Source of the DNA: Apostichopus japonicus
Taxonomy: Eukaryota; Echinodermata; Holothuroidea; Aspidochirotida; Stichopodidae
Length of the DNA: 64,000 nt
Reading direction: 5' to 3'
Assembly (NCBI RefSeq): GCF_037975245.1
Contig: NC_092580.1
Coordinates: 32,389,001 to 32,453,000, forward strand
In this document: one piece after another, positions 12,491 to 24,500 of the stretch
Numbering within the stretch: the first letter of the stretch is position 1
Layout: every line of letters begins with the position of its first letter
The notes under the pieces: model-generated
The model's database searches: none
Told to the model about the DNA's origin: nothing
The model's input: the letters and a program-made list of their open reading frames with translations, nothing else
Translations under genes and position numbers: made by a program

Positions 12491-12701
12491 CCTTCACCTC
12501 GGCCTTTTGGCTAAGATCATTATGTAGCACTTTGTTCCCCTTTTAGGGGAATCGTAAACCACACCTGACGATGATCACACAGTCACAGTCTCGATGCAAT
12601 TAAGGGGCCTGCATGGGGTTGAGAGCGGATCAATAGTTGGGATGTTTGGGTTTTCGCCGGTGCCCATGGGGTTCTTTCCTGGGTAACTTTTCTTAAAAAA
12701 A
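12491..12701 (+). mobile_element. U2-snRNA-headed SINE-like element, copy 1
   Basis: The 5' part (12498-12519) reads CTCGGCCTTTTGGCTAAGAT followed by CA, matching the 5' end of U2 snRNA without a mismatch. A body follows with GATGATCACACAGTCACAGT and GGTTGAGAGCGGATCA, then a tail with GGTTCTTTCCTGGGTAAC ending in an A-rich stretch. Body and tail recur at 51961-52094, 60901-60986 and 61525-61617. Too diverged after the head to be a functional U2 gene. It is best read as a short retroposon with a snRNA-derived head. Confidence 0.75.
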
Positions 12702-14250
12702 TATCCCACACCCCCTTTTAATATCCTCAGTACTTTAACTTCAAAAATAAACTAGCGACGATGAAAGATGCGTAAAATAGTCACATCAGTGGAATGTTAA
12801 CATACTTCATGTTCCACGCTGTCGATTGAGACAGAAAGAACATTGATTTTCATGTTAGTGTTCTGTGGTAGCCTATATGCAGCTGCATGTTAATATCACT
12901 TAAGTGCCTGAGAAAACTTATATCTGACGGTTAAATTTCTTCTTTTTCTTCACGTTGTCACAAGAGCAAATAACGGGCCATTATGTATGTTATATATATT
13001 ACCTGTAAGGTTAATCGACATCAAACTTATCATTAAACCAGCATCTATCGTCTGGAGATGGATGCATTAGAGGGATCGGGGTTGGAGTGGAAAATGGGGG
13101 TATTTTGGGGATGGGGCGAAAAGAGGTTCCTGACGCATTTTTAATTGACACCGACCTCACGCATGGTGTCATTAATGTGTCAGCAATATTACACCTCTGG
13201 ATATGCTAGAAGGTCAAACAATTGTTGTCAGTCATGTTATCATGACGCTATCACCATCAAAACATTTATTTCCTGACCGACGCATGCAGTCACTCATGTA
13301 AACAGTTTGATTGCTTGAACTTTGAGAAGAACTCAAAGATTAGAAACCGTCAGGAAGTTTAATTTTGAAGTAGTTAACAATTATATTCAGGGACCTTTAA
13401 CCAATTCGCAACTATGATTTGTTTTCTCACAATAATTGAACAGTAAGCCATATACGTATTCTTACTCGGACCAGAATAATTTCCGTCTGGCAACTTACAA
13501 AGCACCGCACCATTAAATATATATATTGTCCAATTGTTGTTATTGTCAAAGAGATTAAAAGATATAAAAATAATTTCCTCTGCTTTAAAAATGCACCACT
13601 TAAAATCACCTCTAGATTAAACTATCAAAGGCTCAGGCTGCATTTTAAGATCTTGCTGGAATAAATCACGTTATTCTTTACGTCAATTTATTTATCAAAA
13701 CTAGTTTGGTTCAATGTTAATCAAACCATGTCAAACGTTGGGGAGCAGTCATTGAGCCTACACCTATAACAACCAGTATAGCTGAACAAACCTAACATGA
13801 TAAAATATGACAATCTAGGCTTTCGTTTTTGTTTTTCATGCACTATTTATTTTAACATAATTTATAGAATTATACGTACTAAGAAATGTGTTCATCTAGT
13901 CTTTCATCGCCTTGAACAACCATTATAGCCTAAGTTTAAAGTGCATGATGGTTGGGAAGTTGTGGTTTCAATTATTAAACCTTTCATTAACTTTAATCTT
14001 ACATCTCATTTACCAGCAAATTGAGCTCTTATTTTGCTCATTTTTTTCTGTAAAATGTTTGAAATCAATAAATGTCTTTAAAGCATGCAACTATCTCCAT
14101 TAATATATACTTGATGTCGATATCTGACGTTCATTTATTTTGCTTGTCTTCCGTCTTTTCTTTCCAAGTGTGTTGATGTACTGTTTATAAATCACCAGCT
14201 GAAGGCGGGGGTTAGGGGGGGGGGGTTGATGTTCATAGCGTTTGTCTTCT
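12702..14250. other. Intergenic spacer
   Basis: AT-rich spacer. No gene, RNA or repeat recognised apart from a G-rich run at 14206-14226. Confidence 0.5.
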
Positions 14251-14790
14251 AGAGCTGGGCAGATGGGTTAGGCAATACTATGTTACATTTTCACTTGTTC
14301 TAGCTCAAAACCTTAAAGGGAGTGAAGACTCGCGCACAAAGAAACGTCTGAAGCCGGTAATCTGACCTAGTTTCGAATGAGGTGTAACAGAAGTGTTAGA
14401 CACCACCATCGATCCCAGAAAATACACACACAGCTTGCTACCGTCGTTAATTAGACACTAGTGACAGTGTACAGTCAGTTCATGCAGCTACGGTCATTAC
14501 CCACAACACAGTGTACATAGCAGTGCTGGACATCTCAGGTCCAGATCAAGATAACAAGGTATCACGTTTCATTGCTGTCTGCATTTTGTAGCGACAAGAA
14601 GAAAACTTCACTCGAAAGCAACGGAAAGTTAACTTTTTTTCAGTGGGCGTTACGCGGTTTGGGGCGAGTCTTCCGAGGGTATGTATCATGGTGGTCCAGG
14701 CCATTAGCTATCATATGGTGGATAGGATATGTCATTTGAAATCGTCTATGTTCCAGCGGCCTTGGAAAGTCAATGGAGTAGTTAGAGGAT
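14251..14790. repeat. Dispersed repeat interrupted by a MITE
   Basis: Flanks at about 14253-14310 (GGCAGATGGGTTAGG to AGCTCAAAA) and 14683-14780 (TATCATGGTGG to AAGTCAATGG) match, in order, a continuous stretch at 16565-16785. The match breaks exactly where the MITE at 14311-14681 sits, so the 16.6-kb copy represents the empty site. Confidence 0.7.
14311..14681. mobile_element. MITE with GAAGACTCGC termini, copy 1
   Basis: About 370 bp, sharing its full length with 50873-51229. The left end reads CTTAAAGGGAGTGAAGACTC and the right end, reverse complemented, reads CTCGGAAGACTCGCC, so the ends are inverted around GAAGACTCGC. It has no open frame. The superfamily is undetermined because the target duplication is not clear. 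Confidence 0.7.
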
Positions 14791-14999
14791 GAACTTAGAC
14801 AGAATTTTAGTCTTCATCGTCTTGTCATCATCCAAGAAAGTGAAAGGAAAAAATGTGAACCTAGTGCTCTTTAATAACTATTACGGTTTTCGACATATAC
14901 ATCTCTAAAATACACTTAGTCTCTGGAATGTTCCTTTAAGGCCAAGTTGATGATGACGTCATCTTCTCAGTACAAATTAAAATAATAATGTTCATGCTT

Positions 15000-16560
15000 A
15001 GCTTTAAAAATTCTAATAACTCGTCGAAAACATGAAGTTCCTATAACTTTATGTAAACAACTAATCTCCCTTAAATATCATTCAATACCATTTTGATCCG
15101 TGACAATTTGTCAAGATTTTGGAATGATGTTATCAATAAAACCTTTTTATTTTCCTACTGAATTTTTTAAATGCATCTGAGGAACTGACATAATGGTCTA
15201 TGAGTCACGACTCAGCAGTCAACTGAGTCACTTAAATTGATAAGCCTCGTGTGTAAAATGTCATTTCTCAAAATATTTAAAGTGGGATAGAAATACAACC
15301 TCAAGTAACAGATAACATCAAATGGAACTTTTGTACCTAAAATCACCCAACATAGAGCCTGGGCACGAAAACCAAACAATCTTCTCTCAAACCTAGTTTC
15401 CTTCCATCGAGACCGTAACACATATGATCATGCCGTTGTTACGTCAAGTGAGTATCAAAAGTCTCTGGTGTCCACCCCCTCCCCTCCCTCACACCATCCT
15501 TTTTTTACCTCTTCTGCTTCTTCTTGTTTCGGCTATCGTGATGTCTATATTAAAAAGTTATTCCCGCATCTGGCAAGCCAAACACAATATAAAACCATAC
15601 CAATTCATGTCTATTAGTAGCAAATTGGCGCTTGAAGGTCACCTGTAATTTAACCAGGAATAATTCATTTTACTATAGGTTGCGGTTTCCATAGTAACGT
15701 ATGCTTTTCCAGTTTACGGTTGAATTAAGTATTTTATCAGTTCTTTAATTACATGAACTTTGCTTAAAAACAGATTAATTAACCTTGGACAATCTCTGTT
15801 GGTTTTTACTCCAGACAAACTGTTAGTAAGTCTCAATACGTGTTTGCTGATGAATTTCGGAAAACAAACTTCCGAAGCAGATTCAATGTTTCTTGTTCTA
15901 AATGCACTCTGACCAGGTGGGTTTAATAGAGAAAAGCTGTCGCAATCGAAAGAAAGAAATTTATTTTCTGTTGCTCTTATGGCGCGAACGATTTACCGTC
16001 AAGTCACTGCGACCGTCCATATCATCATGTTCATTACACAAATGTAACCTATATATACTCGTATTGTTCACTTTTTTTTACCCAATTCCACGGAGGAAAC
16101 GTCTGAAAACACTTGTTTATTCAATGCAATGGAAGCAAATGACACAATTTCGCAAGCTACATCGGTAAGACTGAAAGAAAGATTATATTCAAGAGAAAGG
16201 ACCTAACACAGACTAGTCACGAAATGAAAGAAGTCATAGACCTAACGGTCGTAAACAAAACAGAGAGATTTGATTTGGCGCATGATCTGTTGGGCGGGGC
16301 TTGCAAATTTTGATTGAAGTTTGTAGAATCTACGGACTCGTTAAAAATCTGGTAAATTTCATTCAGCTCAAAATGTTTAGCGACAGATAACTCAATAAAA
16401 TGAATGATTATTAATATGAAAATTGCAAATAACGGTGTTGTTTTCACTGAGCTTTTAGGAAAATAAGCTGGAAAGGTCGAATTTAAAAGTTGGCAAATAC
16501 ACATTGAGACTTTAAGGCATTTTAGAAAATCTTGCGTGAACCAAGAAGATTCCGCAGCGA
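15000..16560. other. Intergenic spacer
   Basis: No supported gene. A short ATG frame at 16130-16165 runs into a GTAAGA donor-like word, but with no partner exon I do not call it. A 133-codon minus-strand frame at 16217-16618 overlaps the dispersed repeat and resembles nothing I know. Confidence 0.4.
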
Positions 16561-16564
16561 GACG

Positions 16565-16785
16565 GCTGGCAGATGGGTTGAGGAGCATTATGCTAAACTT
16601 TGAGCTGTTCTCGCTCAAAATCTAAACTATCATGGTGGCAACTGTTGAATGTGCTGTGATAGCCCAAGCCAACAGCTATCACAGTATCATATGGTGGGTA
16701 GGACATATTCAGTTGGGAACGTCTATCTATGCTCTTAGTCTCGGGAAGTGACGAGTTTAGTGTGTAAGTCAATGGAAGCAAGCTA
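16565..16785. repeat. Dispersed repeat, uninterrupted copy
   Basis: Matches the interrupted copy at 14251-14790 through words such as GGCAGATGGGTTGAGG, CTATCATGGTGG and ATCATATGGTGGGTAGGA. Minus-strand frames cross it (16593-16799, 16217-16618) but shift relative to each other. Element class unknown. Confidence 0.65.
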
Positions 16786-17636
16786 TCGTGGTGCGACACC
16801 TAAATTAAGTAACATCTGTCTCAAGATGGTTATCAAAGGGCACTTGTCCTTGACGACAAAAAAGGGTACACTGACATCGCGCAACTACTACGTGTAAACA
16901 CTAATTAGTGGACAATATCGGTCAAATATACTGGCATTTTGTAACCTGCATTTGTCCGTACGTATTGCATCCGATATATGTATTTAAACAAAGCTACAAC
17001 TAACACGGAGAACCGACAATGATTGTACTTCTAAAGATTGTACAGATCAATGGCATAATCAGTCCTTATCGGTGAGAGTTGGGAGGATAGAGGGGGTGGG
17101 TGGGGGGTGGTAGTGTGCATGCTGGCAGTAAGTTATAACCATCAATTTCCACCAGGACCCCATCAATTCCCTTACTTTCAAAGCCGACAGAATTTATTTT
17201 GCTTTTATCGTTTACGACGGACGCGTCGGGAGAAAAAAGTGGGGGGGCGGACATGGATAGGATGAACACACCCTTTGTATGATTAACCGTTATACCAATT
17301 AGACTAGTGGTGTCAGTAGTAGACATTTCGCTTCAAAAAACTTATTCACTTCTTGAACTTCATGAAAGGTTTACAATGCCTTCGTATAATCGCTCTGTAT
17401 AAGAGGACTCAAGCGTTTTCTCTTCCTTGACTCCTGAAAGTTAGTGTGAGTTTAAGTTAGTTTTTTCCCGCGAAAATGTGCTTGCGTTACGAATAATTCG
17501 ACAGACTAGGTTTGGAGTTACGAACTATAGGGGGCGGGAACGAGTCAAGAGGAAAATCATTTGCGATGATTTATTAATACATTTGAGCCCGAATTCCCTT
17601 GGAACCCCCCCCCCCCCCACATGATTCGACTGCTTC

Positions 17637-17712
17637 AGACAAGCATTCGATCCGCAAGTGTATGCAAGCATTCGATCCGCAAGTGTATGCAAGCATTCGA
17701 TCCGCAAGCGAC
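17637..17712. repeat. 25-bp tandem repeat, three copies
   Basis: CAAGCATTCGATCCGCAAGT plus GTATG repeated twice exactly, then a third partial copy. The near-identity implies recent duplication. Confidence 0.9.
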
Positions 17713-19582
17713 AAAATGAATATTAAGATAACTAAGAAGGTAGTCAAAGTGGGTACTTTTATGTAACGTATAAGTCTACGTTAGGTGACTTTACAACTGA
17801 GAGCGGTGATTTTATTGTTGTTTTTTCATTCAATTGAACAGAATATATGCTATTAATACACAGCGTAATGATCAAATGAGTCAGATAAAATAAAAGAAAT
17901 TTTCATTGTTAATTCACCTTCCAGGTCTCTCATGCGTTTATTTCTATTTAGAGGCCAATAGAAAAAAAAATAGAAAAAATATGTCTTTCTATCTTTACTC
18001 TTTATTGTTGTCAGATGGGAAAAAAACTGCGGCATTCGTTTTAAATCATTACTTCTGCAGGTTGTATGAATTAGACGACCTTTTGCAATTTTCAAATTGA
18101 ATAGTTGTCATGGTTATTGCTTTTTCAATAAATCAACAAATCGCATGTATTGTTAATTGCCAGCTATTACGAGAAAGCATCATAATACCGTTGTAATATT
18201 TTCAATGATTATATTTGTAAAGATTCCATTTATTAGGTAACGGATTGATCTCCAAAGGACAGTAATTGCCGTTTTTGTGTGTGTTTTTGATATTGAGATT
18301 GCGGACGACGAGGTGTTGAGCAGGAAGCGAGGGGATGGGGTGCGAGGTAGTTTACAAGTGGACATAGCAATTAACACAGAAACTGCATCATGTGTAACAA
18401 GTGACAAATTGTCAGCTGGTTATAACATATACCACAAACATCATTTACCAAAAACAAAACAGTGACAAGAAATTGCTCATAAGAATGAACAGTTCATAAG
18501 GAATAGGTATCTTCTTTTATTGTTGAGGAATATACTTGAAAGGTTAAAATATACATATGAATAACCCAAATAGTAAATATTAATTGCAATGAAAGTGGAC
18601 AAGAACCAAGGGTGGGTTAGAAATTCTTAAGCAAATGTACCATTAGCGAGGTGGGGGGGGGGGGGGAAGAGTATTTTATCGAAGTATTGTTGTTTTGAAA
18701 TAGTTATTGGTGTTTATTTAATTCATTTATAGTCCAATGAGAAATCGTTAGTAATGAAGTAGATTGATGCAGTGGTTAAACCTTCTCACAATACTGTTTA
18801 AGACAATAAAGAGCTTTTCATTTTTTCTTTCAATTTAAAATAATTATAGCATATGAAAATAATTACCATAATATCGTTCGACAAAATTCTAAACTTCATA
18901 TGAAGTGGAAAAAGAATTAATAAGTATAGGTTGCTCTACTCGGTGGTATGTTTCAAACATACATGGTATATGATCTTTTGACACAAAATACTCTCCTTGG
19001 GTAGATGTGAGGGTTAATTATATCAAAAAGGCTAGAATGCAAAAAGACTTATTATCCAGACACGCTTCACATCGGACTGTTCATATCATCCATTTCAGTT
19101 AGGTGGGAAATTTGCCTCAAATGACAAACTTTACTCACAATAAATGTAGGACTGGACCCAACACTAGCCCTAATTGTTTTCATCACAAAAGAAACATTAA
19201 TAAGCAAGTTAATGAATGAATCTGTTGATTCTAAACATATCGTCACATGTACACTTTGTACGTTAAACCCTCAATCACATTCTGGCATGCAAAAAACAAA
19301 TAGAACATTTCCAGATTTGGCAATTTCTCCATCTTTGTGAAATGAAACATCTCTATTCTAGCTATTTATGAGCTGTAATTTGTGAGATTTCAAAATCAGG
19401 TAGAGTCGACTAAAATCAGTGTAAAAATGCTGCTTTTAACTGAAACATCAAACTTTGATGTTCTTGTTGTGAAGTTGGAACCATTATTGTGATCTGGAAC
19501 CACACTGAACATAAAGCTGTAATGTTTGTGTTGAGTTGCCATTGTATCAGCTAGTGTTCTATTTTCATATAACTGGAAACAC

Positions 19583-19692
19583 TTCAATCTAAGAGATTTA
19601 CGTGTGGTTAATTTAAGAAACAATTCAATATAAGAGATTTATGTGGTTAATTTAAGAAACCATTCAATCTAAGAGATTTATGTGGTCAATGA
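19583..19692. repeat. About 40-bp tandem repeat, 2.7 copies
   Basis: Units start CAAT(C/A)TAAGAGATTTA and end TTAATTTAAGAAAC; three successive starts are visible. Confidence 0.85.
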
Positions 19693-21584
19693 CTTCTTAG
19701 CTACTTCTATTACAGTGTGGGAGTGCCATTTTGTGTCCCACAAATTTACTTTTAATCAGTAAACTTTTGAAGTTTGTGCCCTATTTGCTTCTTTGCTAAC
19801 TTTTATACTGGGGCTTGTCAGGACTAACAGAATATATTTCCAGGTATACCATATGTCCTTTAAGTATTCCTCATGGAACTGTCAGAGTGCCTCAAAATAA
19901 CCACAAAATACATCAAACAGGAAATTGACACAAATCCGATTTTTATTTTGCCTTTTGAGTGTAATCCAGTGTTATCATCCAGGCAGCAGAATCATTCAAA
20001 ATTTGACATCAAAACATTAGTGTTAAGACCCGACACCAACGTTTGTCTCCCACAACAGCCTTCGTATCATCTCTTAAAAGTATACCATTGTTCCTTGAGG
20101 AGTTTGGGCTTCAGCCATCTTCACTCCACTTTCCTTCACTTTAATGCAGTTTTAACTACATCTATGTAACATCACATATGATCGACACTTACAACAATGA
20201 AATCACCTGAATCTAAGCGGTCAGCCAAACAATGTGTTTAAATGAGTAAACATTGCCAGTTTAAGTACTTAATTAATGTTAATTAAATCATAAAACCAAG
20301 CTAGATATAGTTAATGCTTAATATTATATAGCCTTTATATACAACCTGTAAAAAAAGGGTTTTTTCTTCTTTCTTCTCCAATAATGTTTTGCTTTCAGCA
20401 TGTTTATTACTAAATTCATCGTACATGATGGAAATCACAAAGAAGTTCATTTCTTTATTTTCATCAGATATTTGTAACTTTGTCATGTCTTATTAAAAAC
20501 TAACTGCAAGAACCTTGAGTTTACATATCGAGGTAAGCAAGAAATGGTAAAACGGTGCCGAAATAAGAGACAAAATTGTTATAATACAAGTATCTGGCAG
20601 GTCTGATTCCCATAAAGGTATAAACTGCTTAAATTCTACTTAGTATGGAGAATGGAAGATAACTACTGCGAAATACATACAAAAAAACGGGGAAGGAAGA
20701 TATGAATAATTTCCATGTGCCTAGGATGAAAAAGAAATGACACAAGTACTAGATGGTGACAAAATAACCACTGTGGAAGTTAGAGTCTTCAGAAGATCTT
20801 CGCAAGATATGTTTTTAAAACTTATATCAAATATGATGATTCCCTTACTGTATTGATCTCTGCTAAGTATTTTCTTCAAATGTTAGGGATGTAATTTCTG
20901 GGATATTTTAAACATCTTCTTGTTACAAAATTTTAATACGTACTTCAGAGAAGACGAGAGAATGAACGGACACACAATATGTTGAATTTATAATTTTTAT
21001 AATTATGAATCTCTTCTTTCTTTTTCGCTTCTTGAAGGAAGGGAGGGTAGACTACTAGACTCAATCACCACATCAATGTTGTTATGTTGATACAGCTTTT
21101 GATCTCATCTCCCTACATGTAATGTATACGGAGATGAGATATTGTACTTCACACCCACATCAGAAACGTGGGGAAGTGTGTGTGAGCGAGTGAGTTTGTG
21201 TGTGAGTGAGTGAGCAAAACAGTGTGTCGCGATCTTACTTAATTTTTTTCCTTCAGCTGATGATGTCAGCATATTGATCAGTGGTGATACCTATAACTAC
21301 TGTTGATATAACTAACCATCTCTCACACTATACTTGTGATTTGATTAAGTTACATAATTTTTTTTTTAAAGATTATATAAATTATTATACCTCCACTCGC
21401 TGAAAATGAATACCAACATTATTGATCAGTGGCCTGTTTTTTTTCTTTTATCAAGGGTGCACCCATAGATTCATATGACCTAATACTCATCGTGCATCCC
21501 TAGTACTCTAGGGTCCCTCCTCTTACAGCTGTGGTGGATGTCCTGGCGTGATGCTGACTGTACGATATCTCTACTTTTTGTTTC

Positions 21585-24500
21585 TCAAAACTCAATCAAG
21601 TTTTCTTTGACTTCCTCTGTTTTGAACAGGTCCTGTGCAAATAAAATAAAAAAGCAATTAGTTCTTAGAAATCACTAGAATACTACAACAACAATAATGG
21701 AACACAAAATACAAACCAAAAACAACAACATCAAAAAGGAAGAAAGAAAAAGAAAAAGTAATTCACATAAATTATCTGATAAATTATAGCGAGATGCAGA
21801 AGAAATATGTCTACCAAGGAATTGTGTATTCTACAATGACAGGACACCTGAACCATTCGACTATTTCAAGAGGTCCTTAAGTTTGCTGTAGAGGCTGTAG
21901 CAGTGGTACTTACACAAGGAAGGAAACCAGAGGTAAAGTATGGTTAAAGGGACAGTCCCTGTATAGGGTTCCAGGACAAAATCCCCAGCACTATTATGCT
22001 TCCTGTTATCATTGGCATGCTATCATCATGAGTTTTAAATTTAATATATCATTTCCTTGTACAAACAATATAGAGTTAATGCACAGCAAGTATTGACAAC
22101 TTCTGCATTGTAAAGGCATGTCTTCAGAAATAAAGAAATCTTTGAGGAAGTTGCGATCACGCTGTGGGAAGACCACAGAACAAACAGGTACCATGGCAAG
22201 ACTTCTAAAGCAATATTTGGAGTTGTGTGCAATTACATAAGCCAAGCATATCACAGTGCATTGGTTATGTGACGATTTGATGATGTTTGATCACAATTTA
22301 AACATGTTTATCATTTACTTCAGTGCAAACAATTTGGCATAAAGTTTTAGTCACTGGATCATGACAGTCCCCCCCCCCCCCTTAACTGTCTCATGTATCA
22401 TGACCAATTCCAATAATGCCCAAATAATTGCGCAATCAGGGGAATTTGCCTTAAAGTTATAAACAAATCTAATCGTTGGATGGTGCTACATTTGCCCATA
22501 TTCTCACCTATTCAAACGATGCAAACTTAATAACCGACCAATCAGAGGCAATTGACCTTCAAGTTATATAGATCTATAAGTAAATCTAATTCACTGGATC
22601 ATACTACGTTTCTCAGTATTCTTGCCTATTTTCAAATAATGCAATCTGCATAGCAGCTAAATCAGAGGGCTAAATTGCTGCCCAATCAGAGGGCAGTTAG
22701 TGGTTGTTCCAAATCCACAGCCTATAACTAACTGCAAATTTTTTTAAACCAGTTTTCAGCTTCTTTAGCCTATGTGTGACAAGAATAAAATACTCTATAA
22801 TAATGCATGGAACACCGAGTTAATCATGTGTGTGAATCTTAGAAAACCATTCTCTCTATCATTCATTAGTTTTAAATGACTTCACAATTTTCCAACCCAT
22901 CACCCCCACTCCAAAACCTGTTTCTAAGGAATGCTGCAAATGACACAGAATGCAAATAAAGTTGCAAGAGGTGCAAGGACGTGAAACCGTTACCTTCAAG
23001 AATGGATTTGGTACAGACTTGGTTGGTAATTCATTAAAGTTGATGAGCTGGAAAATGAGAAGATAAAAACATAAATATTGCTTTCATAACTGGCAGACCA
23101 AATTTTGTGACCAAGTCGACCATGTCTTTCATCAGAATTTGGTATTCAATTTTGTAAATAACAGCCACAAGAAACTAGTAACATATAGGGTATCACACAT
23201 CAGACAATGAATAGAACAGTGCCCAACTTCAATTCATGAGCTAGTCTCTGCAGGCTTTATGGCTTCCAGTGTGTAATCTGTTCTCCGTAAGAAGCCATAA
23301 ATGTATACGAAAGCCACAAAAATAACCAAAATATATAAGAAGCCACGAAATGTCTTTGATCACTACCTTGAAATGTCAAGGTTGTTGATTAAATAACAGA
23401 ATTCTGACAAATATTATTTTAGAGTTAATTTTTTTGAAAAAGCAAAGATTTTTTAATTTTTTATCCCTAATTGAAACTTCTGTTACGAATGGTGACCAAA
23501 AGTGATGTCACACTTTCTTTGGCAATGGATTCATGGGATCTCTCAACAGACAATGGAAACGAACTGATATGTGATTAAATTACAGCTCGTTGAACTTGAT
23601 CACTACTTAATGAAGTCAAGCGTTGCAAGACTCATCCATTGTTGTGGTAAAGTCATAATTTCCAACCAAAGTTAACTTTTAATATTAACATGACAAGAGT
23701 TATTAATTTTCTTTCTCTTTTTTACCTTTGCTATCATTTAATTATCATTTGGATCAGCTGCTAGGAGATGTTTTTTCCAAGAAAAGACTGAGTAATATTA
23801 AACACAATGACATCATGAAGGATTAAACTGCATGGCACTACAAGAAATAACTTGATAAAAAAAACAGAAGGAAAATAGTTTGATGTTTATGAAGCAAAGT
23901 TTATCATTCACTCTTAATCTGTATAGTTAGGTATAACATAAAGAAATGTTTATGATGTTACAATTTGTGTTCTAAATATGTCAGTTGTGAATTTCTGTCA
24001 AAACTGGAGAATAGCTGTGATTTTCTCTATTGCTTTTGTAATTCTCTAGGTTGGTACCTCTGAACGGAAAGTTTGTTTGGACAAACAGGATACACAGAAA
24101 CAGAACAGCAAAAGAAGTTGGGTTTATAATTTTCCCCTGTCTTTTTGGCTTTCAGAGCCAAACTATGACCCCGTGGTTCTGGAGCCCAACCATGTGTTTG
24201 TTCGAATGGGAGTCTTAAAAGTTTTAAGAGCGAGTGTCATAGCATGTGGGAATGTTGTTACCGTGCCGATGGCTGGAGAAGTTGAAGGTTCTTCTTTGAC
24301 TCTCATTTGTGTCAGTTTCATCGGTTTCAGGTCTGGGGTCGATGCATTTAGAGACGGTGAGTTAAGATCCGAGATGTTAGACTGCACAGCTCGGAGTATT
24401 GCAGCCTTCTTGGCCGGTGGAGAACCATCCAACTTTGTTGAGGAATGACTGAGTATAAAAGAATAATATTAATATCTCAAATAGGAATAGCAAAGTCACT

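Larger units (their letters stand above)
16786..21584. other. Spacer and probable GTSE1 3' untranslated sequence
   Basis: No further coding exon supported. Contains poly-C at 17606, poly-G at 18650 and two small tandem repeats listed separately. The stretch just below 21585 is downstream of the GTSE1 stop; I could not fix its polyadenylation site. Confidence 0.4.

Noticed and set aside
12491-12530. A genuine U2 snRNA gene
   Set aside because: The match ends after about 25-40 bases and a shared repeat body follows; the Sm site and the 3' hairpins of U2 are absent.
16130-16165. Possible first coding exon (ATGGAAGCAAATGACACA..., donor GTAAGA)
   Set aside because: Only 12 codons, no promoter feature and no downstream exon that fits its phase.
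24077-24448. 123-codon plus-strand frame
   Set aside because: Antisense shadow of GTSE1 exon 9, whose minus-strand frame joins its neighbours in phase.
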